A stretch of 53,038 nucleotides of DNA from an uncultured Bacteroides sp. (GCF_902491285.1 NZ_CABUHK010000031.1:1-53038), one strand, 5' to 3'; positions 42,976-51,706 are shown, numbered from the stretch's first letter. Translations and numbers: made by a program. Notes: a model not told the origin generated them from the sequence alone.

Positions 42976-43027
42976 TAATAAGAAGTTGAAAACTTCGGGG
43001 ACAAAGTTAGTTTCAAACTTCTTATTA
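42976..43027. promoter_or_regulatory. Inverted repeat enclosing the promoter of the BamA-like/EptA unit
   Basis: TAATAAGAAGTTGAAA (42976-42991) is the inverse of TTTCAAACTTCTTATTA (43011-43027), with one base gap. Between the arms, read on the minus strand, lies TAACTTTG (43009-43002), an exact TAnnTTTG -7 element. A TTG at 43030-43028 stands 18 bases further upstream. The -7 element thus sits in the loop and the two arms flank it, which suits a DNA-binding regulator rather than an RNA hairpin. Confidence 0.55.
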
Positions 43028-43068
43028 CAACAGCGTTACACAGGATTTTGTTGTTCCTTATTTCTCTT

Positions 43069-44082
43069 TTAACGTTTCAAAACTCGTATAAATTCGTCAA
43101 CATCTTCTTCTGTGGTATCAAAAGAAGTTACCAGACGAATCTCGTTGTTATCCTCGTTCCAAAAATAAAAGAAGTAAGATTCCAGCATCCGGTCGATTAT
43201 CGGGCGGGGCATCGTCAGGAACAACTGATTGCTCTCTGCTTTTTGAGTGAAGGTTACCTCCGGAAGCTTTTTCAATTCATTGTAGAGTTTGGCAGCCATT
43301 GCATTGGCATGACTCGCATTCTTCAGCCAAAGCCCATCTGTCAGATAAGCCGTGAACTGGCAGGAAAGATAACGCATCTTCGATGCCAGTTGGGCGGATT
43401 GCTTACGGATAAAACGGGCTTCCGGTTGCAAGTCCTTATTGAATATGATAACGCACTCACCCATCATCAATCCGTTCTTCGTTCCTCCGAAACTAAGAAT
43501 ATCGACTCCGCAATCTACGGTCAATTCTTTTAAAGAAAGATTTAAAGCGGCACAGGCATTAGCAATTCTTGCTCCGTCCATATGAACGTACATACCGTTC
43601 AGATGGGCAAAGTCAGTAAGACGTTTCAGTTCTTCGGGAGTGTAAATCGTGCCAAGTTCGGTACATTGGGAAATATAAAGAGCTTTGGGCTGTGAATGAT
43701 GCTGGTCACCAAAGCCGTGAAGATAAGGTTGCATCAATTCCGGGGTAAGTTTGCCGTCCGGGGTAGCAATCGGACGAATCTGACAACCGGTCATTTTCAC
43801 GGGCGAACCACATTCGTCAACATAGATATGGGCGGTTTCCGCACAAAGGATAGAATGATACGGGCGGGTCATTAATTGCAGTGCCACGACATTGCTGCCT
43901 GTTCCATTGAATACAAATAAAGGAACGCAGTCCGGAGTGAAGGTTTCCTTAATCTTTGCTACGGCTTCTTCCGTCCATTTATCATCGCCATAACCTAACG
44001 CATGGTCTATATTCGCCCGGTTCAGCGCTTCCATCACCAACGGATGCACACCGGAATTATTATCAGAGGCAAAACTTCTCAT
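43069..44082 (-). CDS. Low-specificity threonine aldolase (beta-eliminating lyase fold)
   Basis: 337 residues from the ATG at 44082. The PLP enzyme cleaves threonine or allo-threonine to glycine and acetaldehyde. It opens with RSFASDNNSGVHPLVMEAL, typical of the family. HMDGARIANA near 167-176 supplies the PLP-contacting aspartate, and SFGGTKNG (Lys202) is the Schiff-base lysine. ALGYGDDKWTEEA matches the substrate loop. The longer in-frame start at 44139 would add 19 residues without family resemblance and would overlap a TTACTTTG -7-like element (44117-44110), so the internal ATG is chosen. It stands alone, upstream of and co-directional with the BamA-like gene. Confidence 0.92.
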   Translation of the reverse strand: MRSFASDNNSGVHPLVMEALNRANIDHALGYGDDKWTEEAVAKIKETFTPDCVPLFVFNGTGSNVVALQLMTRPYHSILCAETAHIYVDECGSPVKMTGCQIRPIATPDGKLTPELMQPYLHGFGDQHHSQPKALYISQCTELGTIYTPEELKRLTDFAHLNGMYVHMDGARIANACAALNLSLKELTVDCGVDILSFGGTKNGLMMGECVIIFNKDLQPEARFIRKQSAQLASKMRYLSCQFTAYLTDGLWLKNASHANAMAAKLYNELKKLPEVTFTQKAESNQLFLTMPRPIIDRMLESYFFYFWNEDNNEIRLVTSFDTTEEDVDEFIRVLKR

Positions 44083-44165
44083 TGTTTCCTTACATTTTAA
44101 ATTGGATTGCAAAGTAACAGAATTATTTTCAGATATCATCTGAAAGGAACAGACATAAAAACAAA

Positions 44166-44207
44166 AATCCCCGAAGCATTGACTATCCTGTCGTTACTTC
44201 GGGGATT
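44166..44207. terminator. Terminator between the winged-helix and threonine aldolase genes
   Basis: AATCCCCGAAG (44166-44176) pairs with CTTCGGGGATT (44197-44207). T-rich sequence follows on both strands (TTTTTGTTTTT on the minus strand). It should end the small winged-helix transcript. Confidence 0.85.
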
Positions 44208-44237
44208 CTTTTGTTTTTGTCCAGGTAGTAAGCTCCT

Positions 44238-44456
44238 TCAGCCAATGTAAACATTTACACAGAGATACACATACAGTTCTTCTTCACACTGATCGAACTC
44301 TATCTTATTCTCTCTTGACAACCATCCCAAAGCAGCGCCCAACTCTTTGTCCTTCAGTCCGGATTTTCTTTTCAAAAGTCCATAGCCCCACTTCTCGTTA
44401 TTGCTAAGCAGTTGCCAAACTTTACCGGCATTCACGCCGATTTCACTTCTATTCAT
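44238..44456 (-). CDS. Small winged-helix protein (DUF2582 type)
   Basis: 72 residues, basically one winged helix-turn-helix: NAGKVWQLLSNNEKWGYGLLKRKSGLKDKELGAALGWLSRENKIEFDQCEEELYVYLCVN. The pattern matches the DUF2582 group found widely in Bacteroidetes. It is probably DNA- or nucleic-acid-binding, but targets are unknown. It has its own terminator and no operon partner. The 235-base gap upstream, shared with the divergent TPP-enzyme gene, shows no clear consensus promoter. Confidence 0.85.
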   Translation of the reverse strand: MNRSEIGVNAGKVWQLLSNNEKWGYGLLKRKSGLKDKELGAALGWLSRENKIEFDQCEEELYVYLCVNVYIG

Positions 44457-44691
44457 TTTCTACAGTTATTAAGAGGTTTAAAACATTAGGTTAAGATTTC
44501 GCCTATAAAGAAAACAAAAGGATATTGCAATTGTTTATTCTACCTTACTAAAAAGTTGTTACAAAATTCTTTTTAACATAAAAAACATGATGTGTTCCGA
44601 CACAAAGCCGCTATTAGCATATGTTAAATTAGAACTTTTCTTTGTAAGCAACTGTTATTAGTTAAAAATCAACCCTTAACTAATTTCAAAT

Positions 44692-46431
44692 ATGGCAAAG
44701 AAAATTGCAGAACAACTTATTAATACTTTAGCAGAGTCTGGAGTAGAACGCATTTACGCTGTGACCGGCGACAGTCTGAACGAAGTAAACGAAGCTGTCA
44801 GAAAGAACAATAAGATACAATGGATACATGTACGTCATGAAGAAACCGGAGCATATGCCGCCGCAGCGGAAGCTCAACTGACCGGCCGTCCGGGATGCTG
44901 CGCAGGAAGTAGCGGGCCAGGGCATGTCCATCTTATCAACGGCCTGTATGACGCACATCGTTCGGGTGCACCGGTGATCGCTATTGCTTCCACTATCCCT
45001 ACCGGAGAGTTCGGTACTGAATATTTCCAGGAGACGAATACAATCAAATTATTCAATGATTGCAGCTATTATAATGAAGTAGCTACTACGCCTGCACAAT
45101 TTCCACGTATGCTTCAATCCGCCATTCAGACGGCTATCACCCGCAAGGGAGTATCAGTAATAGGCTTACCGGGAGATTTGGCAAAGGCTTCTGCCGTCTC
45201 TGTCGATTCGTCGGTACGAAACTATCCTGTCGTACCGGAAGTTTGTCCGGCAGAAGAAGATTTGGCACAACTGGCCGACTTATTAAACAAGCATAAACGT
45301 ATCACTCTTTTCTGCGGCATCGGCTGCCGGGGAGCGCATGAGGAAGTAATCGCGCTTTCCGAAAAGCTGAATGCTCCGGTAGTTTATACTTTCAAGGGAA
45401 AGATGGAAGTACAATATGAGAATCCGTATGAAGTAGGTATGACCGGACTTTTAGGAATGCCTTCGGGATATTACAGCATGCACGAGGCAGAAGTGCTTCT
45501 CATGCTCGGAACGGATTTTCCTTATTCTGCATTTTTGCCGGATGACATTAAGATAGCTCAGATAGATATCAAGCCCGAACGCCTGGGACGCCGTGCCAAA
45601 GTGGATATCGGACTTTGCGGAGATGTCAAGATGAGTATCCAGGCTTTACTCCGTATGCTGAATCCGAAAACGGATGATACATTCCTTGTGAAGCAACTTA
45701 AAAGATATGAAGGGGTGAAAAAAGACCTTGCCGCCTATACGGAAGATAAGGGAGAAGTGAATAAGATTCATCCCGAATATGTAATGTCCGAAATTGACAA
45801 ACTGGCTTCGGACGATGCCGTGTTCACTGTAGATACGGGAATGACTTGCGTGTGGGGAGCACGTTATCTGCAAGCAACAGGCAAACGGCATATGTTGGGT
45901 TCTTTCAATCACGGCTCCATGGCAAATGCCCTGCCGCAAGCTATCGGTGCAGCTTTAGCTTGTCCCGAACGCCAAGTGATTGCACTTTGCGGAGACGGAG
46001 GACTGTCAATGACTTTGGGGGATTTGGAGACTGTCGTCCAATATAAATTGCCGATTAAGATTATCGTATTCAATAACCGTTCGCTGGGAATGGTGAAACT
46101 GGAAATGGAAGTGGACGGTCTGCCGGACTGGCAAACGGATATGCTGAATCCCGATTTCGCACAGGTAGCTGAAGCAATGGGAATGACAGGTTTCAATGTC
46201 AGCAATCCGGAAGAAGTATTACCTACCTTATTCAATGCTTTCGAACTGGACGGCCCTGTACTGGTGAATATCATGACCGACCCGAACGCACTTGCCATGC
46301 CGCCCAAAATCGAATTCGGACAGATGGTAGGCTTTGCCCAATCCATGTATAAGCTATTAATCAATGGACGTTCACAAGAAGTTATTGACACTATCAATTC
46401 GAACTATAAGCATATACGGGAAGTATTTTAA
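44692..46431 (+). CDS. poxB: Pyruvate dehydrogenase (quinone)/pyruvate oxidase-like TPP enzyme
   Basis: 579 residues, close to the 572 of E. coli PoxB. The TPP fold has three domains: the N-terminal Pyr domain with the catalytic glutamate in HVRHEETGAYAAAAEAQLTG near 48-67, a central FAD/nucleotide-binding domain (LFCGIGCRGAHEEVIALSEKLNAPVVYTFKGK), and the C-terminal PP domain with the CGDGGLSMTLGDLETVV ... IIVFNN thiamine-binding motif near 433-461. PoxB decarboxylates pyruvate to acetate and passes electrons to quinone at the membrane. Acetolactate synthase is a related alternative, but the overall sequence (EFGTEYFQETNTIKLF) favours the PoxB branch. The C-terminus is short and no membrane-binding helix is obvious. 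Confidence 0.85.
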   Translation: MAKKIAEQLINTLAESGVERIYAVTGDSLNEVNEAVRKNNKIQWIHVRHEETGAYAAAAEAQLTGRPGCCAGSSGPGHVHLINGLYDAHRSGAPVIAIASTIPTGEFGTEYFQETNTIKLFNDCSYYNEVATTPAQFPRMLQSAIQTAITRKGVSVIGLPGDLAKASAVSVDSSVRNYPVVPEVCPAEEDLAQLADLLNKHKRITLFCGIGCRGAHEEVIALSEKLNAPVVYTFKGKMEVQYENPYEVGMTGLLGMPSGYYSMHEAEVLLMLGTDFPYSAFLPDDIKIAQIDIKPERLGRRAKVDIGLCGDVKMSIQALLRMLNPKTDDTFLVKQLKRYEGVKKDLAAYTEDKGEVNKIHPEYVMSEIDKLASDDAVFTVDTGMTCVWGARYLQATGKRHMLGSFNHGSMANALPQAIGAALACPERQVIALCGDGGLSMTLGDLETVVQYKLPIKIIVFNNRSLGMVKLEMEVDGLPDWQTDMLNPDFAQVAEAMGMTGFNVSNPEEVLPTLFNAFELDGPVLVNIMTDPNALAMPPKIEFGQMVGFAQSMYKLLINGRSQEVIDTINSNYKHIREVF

Positions 46432-46465
46432 GTTGCCGGAGAGGGTGATAATCATTTTATTTTCT

Positions 46466-46473
46466 TATGTTTG
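46466..46473 (+). promoter_or_regulatory. -7 element of the DUF2157 operon
   Basis: TATGTTTG is an exact TAnnTTTG match about 23 bases before the start codon at 46497. No good -33 TTTG is found at normal distance. Confidence 0.45.
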
Positions 46474-46496
46474 CAATCATCAAAAAGTAAAAACAC

Positions 46497-47444
46497 ATGG
46501 AAAAGTCTGACTATTCACCCTCGTCACGACAATCCCTGTACGCCAATAAAAAGGAATGGAACCGGTTTCTGTCCATTTTCTTACTGGCTGCGGGCATTGG
46601 TTTTACAGTATCGGGCATTATCTTTTTCTTTGCCTATAACTGGGACGAGCTGCCCAAATTTGCAAAGCTGGGAATTGTGGAAGTACTGCTAGTATCTTCT
46701 GTCCTGCTCACCGTATTCACCCGATGGAATATGCTCGTCAAAAAGATTCTCCTTACAGGAGCCACTTTCCTGATAGGTACACTCTTTGCCGTCTTCGGAC
46801 AAATCTATCAGACGGGAGCTGATGCCTATGACCTTTTCCTAGGCTGGACACTGTTCACCATTCTTTGGGCGGTTGCCATCCGCTTTGCGCCATTATGGCT
46901 GACTTTCATCGGATTACTTTGTACTACTATATGGCTGTACAATATACAAATTGCCACTCGCGGCTCATGGGAAATGACTTTGCTTGCCAATGCAGTAACC
47001 TGGATATGCGCCTCGGCAGCCGTCATCACAGAATGGATGAGTATAAAAGGAAGTCTGAACAAACAGAATCGCTGGTTCGTCAGCCTGCTTTCATTAGCTA
47101 CCATTGTGCACACCAGTTTTCTTACGATGCTGGCGATATCAGATACCAACTCGCTTGCAATAGCAACCATCTGCGAAGAAAAAGCTATAATCGTTTCACT
47201 CGTAAGCACTATTCTTATATTCTCTGCGGGACTATGGTTTGGGTGGAAAGAAAAGAATCTGTTCTACCTGGCTGTTATTCCTTTTGCGACATTGATGATT
47301 CTATTGACTACATTTATATGTCACAGCAATCTAAGAGATGTCAATCTATTCTTCTTCTCAGGGATTATGATTATCACTGGAACGACCTTACTTATCTACA
47401 TTATTCTTCAACTTAAAAAGAAGTGGTATGGCACAGAAGCATAA
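46497..47444 (+). CDS. DUF2157-type membrane protein
   Basis: 315 residues. A short soluble start (EKSDYSPSSRQSLYANKKEWNRFL) leads into about nine membrane helices. The DUF2157 hallmark FFFAYNWDELPKFAKLGIVEVLL at about 41-63 is complete. The function of the family is not known. It overlaps the next gene by 17 bases and forms the first member of the widespread DUF2157-DUF4401-GDYXXLXY trio, which suggests an integral membrane complex. Confidence 0.88.
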   Translation: MEKSDYSPSSRQSLYANKKEWNRFLSIFLLAAGIGFTVSGIIFFFAYNWDELPKFAKLGIVEVLLVSSVLLTVFTRWNMLVKKILLTGATFLIGTLFAVFGQIYQTGADAYDLFLGWTLFTILWAVAIRFAPLWLTFIGLLCTTIWLYNIQIATRGSWEMTLLANAVTWICASAAVITEWMSIKGSLNKQNRWFVSLLSLATIVHTSFLTMLAISDTNSLAIATICEEKAIIVSLVSTILIFSAGLWFGWKEKNLFYLAVIPFATLMILLTTFICHSNLRDVNLFFFSGIMIITGTTLLIYIILQLKKKWYGTEA

Positions 47445-48399
47445 TCTTACAATTCAAGTCGTATCCATCATCGGTGGAATACTGACTGCTATCTTCTTTC
47501 TCGGATTTCTTGCACTTGCCCGAATCATACGTTCCGAAATATCGTGCCTGTTAGTTGGGAGTTTATTAATTATTGCCACATTAACAATCAGCCGTCTTGT
47601 CATCCGGTCTTTCCTGGATGCTATGAATATCACTTTATATATTGCAGGATGCGTATTGGTCGGCTTTGGACTTAGTGAGTATATGAATATACTTTTCATT
47701 GTACTCATAGTAATCAGTATGCTCACCTTCAGGCTGTCGAAAGGTTTCATTCTGCCCTTTCTTTCAGTGATTGCGTTTATTATATCTTTCTTTGGAGAAA
47801 TAACTCATATCTTTTCTTCTTCCTATCCTCTGCAAATTGCAGTAGTTCCTGTTATGGCAGCATTCCTGTTCACCAATCTTTTCGAAGTGAAACTGTATAG
47901 CCAATTAGAAAACAACAGTCTTTCCAAATACAGGCCGTTCCATGCCGGACTATTCGTATCCTGTGTCATTTTAATAAGCGGATTATCAATCCATCAACTG
48001 ACATCAGGAATAAATTCTTGGACTATATCCTGCATCTTATCTGTCTCCATGTGGATAGAACTTCTGATTATGGCTCAACGGATTATGAAAGTTATGCAAG
48101 TGAATAATGCAATACATCAAATCGGCATTTACATTCTTTGCATCATCATCTGCCTGCCTACCGTATCCGCCCCTTATTTATCCGGCAGCCTATTGTTGAT
48201 TCTAGTATGTTTCCATTATGGCTATAAAGCAGAGTGTGCGACCTCACTCCTTCTCTTTATCTATGCTGTTTCCAAATACTATTATGATTTGAATATAAGT
48301 TTACTTATCAAGTCCATCACACTATTCTTTATCGGAATCGTGTTTATTGCAGCTTGGTGTTTCTTCACTCAAAAAAGAACAAGACATGAAAAAATATAG
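47428..48399 (+). CDS. DUF4401-type membrane protein
   Basis: 323 residues with about ten predicted membrane helices and very short loops, ending in the basic tail CFFTQKRTRHEKI. The opening IQVVSIIGGILTAIFFLGFLALARII fits the DUF4401 group. It overlaps the preceding DUF2157 gene by 17 bases and the following GDYXXLXY gene by 14, so all three must be translated from one message. Its role is unknown. Confidence 0.85.
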   Translation: MAQKHNLTIQVVSIIGGILTAIFFLGFLALARIIRSEISCLLVGSLLIIATLTISRLVIRSFLDAMNITLYIAGCVLVGFGLSEYMNILFIVLIVISMLTFRLSKGFILPFLSVIAFIISFFGEITHIFSSSYPLQIAVVPVMAAFLFTNLFEVKLYSQLENNSLSKYRPFHAGLFVSCVILISGLSIHQLTSGINSWTISCILSVSMWIELLIMAQRIMKVMQVNNAIHQIGIYILCIIICLPTVSAPYLSGSLLLILVCFHYGYKAECATSLLLFIYAVSKYYYDLNISLLIKSITLFFIGIVFIAAWCFFTQKRTRHEKI

Positions 48400-48889
48400 C
48401 CGGATATTGATTCTTGCGAACCTTGTATTACTACTGGGATATTTCAACTGGTCGGTTTTAAAGAAAGAACAGACTTTGAAAGACGGACAATTAGTACTCT
48501 TACATTTAGCTCCCGTCGACCCTCGTTCTCTCATACAAGGTGATTATATGCGCCTCAACTATGAAGCTACTTCATCTTCACCAGTTCTGATAGACGAGCA
48601 GACTGCCACACGTGGTTATGCCATACTTAAAACAGACAGCAATCAAATAGGTCAACTTATACGTTTGCAGAATACTCTGACACCTTTGAATGACAACGAA
48701 GTAGTTATCAAATACAAGATAGTAGATAACCGGATATTCCTCGGTGCCGAATCTTTCTTCTTTGAAGAGGGACAAGATACCCTTTATCAAAATGCAAAAT
48801 ATGGCGGTTTGAAAGTAGACGATAAAGGGCAAAGTCTGCTTGTGGGGCTGTATGATGAAAACTTGCAGCAGATTCAACCCAATAAATAG
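48386..48889 (+). CDS. GDYXXLXY-motif protein
   Basis: 167 residues from the ATG at 48386. A single N-terminal membrane helix (ILILANLVLLLGYFNWSV) anchors an extracytoplasmic domain with the name-giving motif GDYMRLNY near 54-61, within VDPRSLIQGDYMRLNYE. The domain continues as beta strands (TRGYAILKTDSNQIG, NEVVIKYKIVDNRIFLGAESFFFEEGQ). It always accompanies DUF2157/DUF4401 partners in related genomes, to my knowledge, but no activity has been assigned. Confidence 0.87.
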   Translation: MKKYSRILILANLVLLLGYFNWSVLKKEQTLKDGQLVLLHLAPVDPRSLIQGDYMRLNYEATSSSPVLIDEQTATRGYAILKTDSNQIGQLIRLQNTLTPLNDNEVVIKYKIVDNRIFLGAESFFFEEGQDTLYQNAKYGGLKVDDKGQSLLVGLYDENLQQIQPNK

Positions 48890-48897
48890 AATATAAA

Positions 48898-48925
48898 AAT
48901 CCCGGACTTTCGCAAGCCCGGAATT
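48898..48925 (+). terminator. Hairpin after the GDYXXLXY gene
   Basis: CCGGxCTT (48902-48909) pairs with AAGxCCGG (48914-48921) around a TCGC-like loop and is extended by flanking A/T pairs. It is a probable terminator, though the following T-tract is short (AATTT). Confidence 0.6.
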
Positions 48926-48932
48926 TCCATAT

Positions 48933-49010
48933 TCTCAAGAACATCTCCTTATTTATAGGAAATAAGGGACTAGCAAATTGTTTCTAGCGCATAAAGAAGA
49001 TGTTTTGAGA
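48933..49010. other. Potential three-way-junction RNA structure
   Basis: An outer stem (TCTCAAGAACATCT, 48933-48946, with AGATGTTTTGAGA, 48998-49010, one bulge) encloses two hairpins: CCTTATTT/AAATAAGG (48947-48954 with 48960-48967) and a weaker CTAG/CTAG hairpin (48970-48973 with 48984-48987). No gene lies here. The strand is undetermined. Confidence 0.35.
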
Positions 49011-49016
49011 CAAAGT

Positions 49017-49054
49017 AAAGGGATACCTGTGGGAAATAAGGGAGGTATCCCTTT
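49017..49054 (-). terminator. Terminator of the collagen-like lipoprotein gene
   Basis: AAAGGGATACCT (49017-49028) pairs perfectly with AGGTATCCCTTT (49043-49054) around 14 bases. On the minus strand it lies about 80 bases after the lipoprotein stop and is followed by TTTACTTTG. Confidence 0.75.
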
Positions 49055-49135
49055 CAGAAAGACAAATATTAGAAAAACATACTTTCACAAGCATAATCTT
49101 CAGCCTGTCTTTCAGTATATTTCTTTCAGTCCGAA

Positions 49136-51706
49136 TTACTTCAAGACTTTAACAAAAACAGTTTCAATTGTCTGTCTGCCCCACTTATCAGTAATGATAA
49201 CCTTGACCTTACATACCGGAGGAGTAACAATCGGTGTTTCAGAAAGCTTCTTAGAGATTACAACTTTGTTGCCCTCTGCCGTAGTAAAATCAGTAGTGTT
49301 TAATGACAGATAATCTTTAGCATTCTGATCGGCCAATTCAAGTACGACAGATTTAATTCTCTCATCGCTAAATTCATAAGAAACACCATAAGCATCTGTT
49401 TTCTCAAAATCCTTAGCTAAAAGGTCTTGTGAATGTCCACCGTCAACTTGGAATGGACTAGCTTCAGTACCTAATTTACCTGTATACTTAAATGTACCTT
49501 CAAATATCTCCGACTTCACTGTCAGATTGAACTTGTCAGTAATAGCATTCATGCGCTCATTTCCAAACGGAGCATAAGATACTATGATATTGCGACCTTC
49601 ATAAGCACCACCCCATGTATCATAAGGTTGTACTGTAATCTTATCGCTCGACTTATCGTCACCTAACCATGCATCAGCATATACTTTATTCTTATTTTCC
49701 ATTTTAAACGGTATCTCTTCATCAAATGAAATAAGCGTCTTAGCCTCATCAGAAATATAACCTTCTTGATAAAGTTTATAAAGATTATAAGTGATTACAC
49801 CGTCAGCATCATTTACGTTACCATAAGCCGTAGCATTATTACCACTAAAGTAAGCATCCGCACGTCTAAAGACAAACAATTTATCATTCTGTTGGTCTAC
49901 TGTAATTTTGAATGTTGTTTCATACAAAACTTTATCATTCAATTCATCAGTCGAAGCATTATTAATGAATCTAACCGTTGCATTATGAGGTACAGCAGCA
50001 ACTGTTGCAGGAGTAAATGTAGCTTTGATTACAAATTTAGTTGCCTTAGCATTCTCTACTTCTTTTCCATCTTTATCCAAGCCTTGTAATTTCAGTGCAA
50101 TACCATCTTCATATTCCAAGTTTTCCACTCCGTTGATTTCAACCTTGCCTGCTGTATAAGCAATAGCAGTCTCAATATCAGAAACTTGCGCTTTTATTAT
50201 TGCAGCGGAAGGACTTACAATTTCTGAAGTAACTGTAACTTTCTTACCATCTACAACCCAAGTCATATCTTTGATTTCTGCTTCTTCGGCTGCATAAGTA
50301 AAGACCAAATTCAAGTTAGTCTTATATGTCTTTCCAGCAGTAGTAAGATAATCAACAGATACAGTCAGTTCACCTGCCTGATTTGCTATAATTGTCTTAT
50401 TCTCTTTGTCAAATGTTGCTTCAATTTTCTTTGCATCATCTGCATTGACACTATAAGTATAATCAACTACATCATTCAACTGATCGCCTACTAATTCATC
50501 TAAATTATAAACAACCTTGAAAGGTAGTTTTTTATCTACATCTTCGAGTTTCTTTTCTGTCTTTTCGGTCGTAACTTTAACATCGTACTGGGAAATGATT
50601 TCATTGCCCCATGCATCCTTTGTTGTAAGTGCATAAGCAATATCATTATTCAGTTTTTGGGGATCTACTCCTTCTGCAAATTCAAGAGTCAGGTCATAAA
50701 TTCCCTTATTTACTGTACTTTCAGCACGAGTCAACGCTACTTCACTGGTATTTGCATCAATAGTAGCTATAACAAAATTAGTATTACCTTTAGAATCAGT
50801 CAAACCGATTTCATAAGATTGGATATCTTCAAGTTTCAAATTAACCGGATTGATCATAGCATGAATCATGCTACCTCTAGCGGATAAGAATGTTCCTTCC
50901 GGATAAGTTTTTCCATTGAATTTAACACCATCCTTTTCTTCCACTACTCCATAAAATAAAGTAGCTTCAGCTTGAGCAGAATTTAAATCAACATTACCAT
51001 TCATTCCCCCAAGTGCACGCATACTAGTAATACGGGCAGCCTTCGGCATAGAAACTTTTTCCCATTCTTTGGTTTCGCTATTAAGAACATTCAATACCCA
51101 AACTAATGAATTTTTAGGATCAGCCGTTACGTAGATATGAGAAGCTGCTTCATATTCTGTTTTCTTATATTCTCCAGATTCGGCATCCCAAACTTCCCAA
51201 AAGCCATCAGTAGATATACGCGGCGATTTTCCATCTTCACCTTTATCTCCTTTGTCACCCTTATCGCCTTGGTCACCCTTATTTCCTTGCTCACCTTTGT
51301 CGCCCTGGTCACCTTTATCACCTTGGTCACCTTTGTCACCCTGGTCACCTTTCTGACCTTTAGAGCAAATACCGGTATCTTTCCCATCGATAATCCAATT
51401 CTTCGTAGTAGGATCAATCTCAATTTTCGTACCTGCCGCACCGTCAGAGCCATCAGTACCATTTACAATAGAATAAGACTTACCATCATTAAAAGTAATC
51501 TTAAATCCACCAGTAATTGATTCTACGGCAGTAACCCATTTTCCCTCTTTCACAAAATTCTGTAACTCGGCAATGCTAGCTTTGTTTGCGTCAATCTGTG
51601 TTTGCAGATTGTCGATGTCATCATCGTAGTCCTTACAGCCTACATAGGTGACAGTAGAAAGTGCCAACGCCCCGAAGAACATCACTTTTACAAATTTTCT
51701 TTTCAT
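49136..51706 (-). CDS. Collagen-repeat surface lipoprotein (DUF4988/PL29 N-terminal-like), phase-variable
   Basis: 856 residues. The signal peptide ends at Cys24 (TYVGC), and KDYDDDIDN follows, a classic Bacteroides surface-export signal. A short coiled coil (DNLQTQIDANKASIAELQNFV) and a strand-rich segment (WVTAVESITGGFKITFNDGKSYSIVNG) precede 14 collagen-type Gly-X-Y triplets at 117-159 (GQKGDQGDKGDQ and so on). The rest, about 690 residues, is a chain of beta-sandwich-like repeats of unknown fold (ITVDQQNDKLFVFRRADAYF, WGRQTIETVFVKVLK at the end). The N-terminal plan matches the DUF4988 or PL29-N type, but no lyase domain is recognisable. It lies 61 bases left of an invertible promoter that points away from it here, so expression should be OFF in this orientation. 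Confidence 0.85.
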   Translation of the reverse strand: MKRKFVKVMFFGALALSTVTYVGCKDYDDDIDNLQTQIDANKASIAELQNFVKEGKWVTAVESITGGFKITFNDGKSYSIVNGTDGSDGAAGTKIEIDPTTKNWIIDGKDTGICSKGQKGDQGDKGDQGDKGDQGDKGEQGNKGDQGDKGDKGDKGEDGKSPRISTDGFWEVWDAESGEYKKTEYEAASHIYVTADPKNSLVWVLNVLNSETKEWEKVSMPKAARITSMRALGGMNGNVDLNSAQAEATLFYGVVEEKDGVKFNGKTYPEGTFLSARGSMIHAMINPVNLKLEDIQSYEIGLTDSKGNTNFVIATIDANTSEVALTRAESTVNKGIYDLTLEFAEGVDPQKLNNDIAYALTTKDAWGNEIISQYDVKVTTEKTEKKLEDVDKKLPFKVVYNLDELVGDQLNDVVDYTYSVNADDAKKIEATFDKENKTIIANQAGELTVSVDYLTTAGKTYKTNLNLVFTYAAEEAEIKDMTWVVDGKKVTVTSEIVSPSAAIIKAQVSDIETAIAYTAGKVEINGVENLEYEDGIALKLQGLDKDGKEVENAKATKFVIKATFTPATVAAVPHNATVRFINNASTDELNDKVLYETTFKITVDQQNDKLFVFRRADAYFSGNNATAYGNVNDADGVITYNLYKLYQEGYISDEAKTLISFDEEIPFKMENKNKVYADAWLGDDKSSDKITVQPYDTWGGAYEGRNIIVSYAPFGNERMNAITDKFNLTVKSEIFEGTFKYTGKLGTEASPFQVDGGHSQDLLAKDFEKTDAYGVSYEFSDERIKSVVLELADQNAKDYLSLNTTDFTTAEGNKVVISKKLSETPIVTPPVCKVKVIITDKWGRQTIETVFVKVLK
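51230..51358 (-). repeat. In-frame tandem repeat encoding collagen Gly-X-Y triplets
   Basis: A 129-base stretch built mainly from an 18-base unit (coding for GDQGDK) repeats about seven times with silent and conservative changes. The repeat keeps reading frame in multiples of nine, so copy-number change would alter stalk length without frameshift. Confidence 0.85.

Noticed and set aside
44457..44691. Riboswitch or small RNA upstream of the PoxB-type gene
   Set aside because: No conserved stem pattern or terminator-like hairpin was found in the 235-base gap, which is merely AT-rich.
51230..51358. Non-coding tandem repeat
   Set aside because: The repeat is in frame within the lipoprotein gene and encodes Gly-X-Y triplets, so it is coding.
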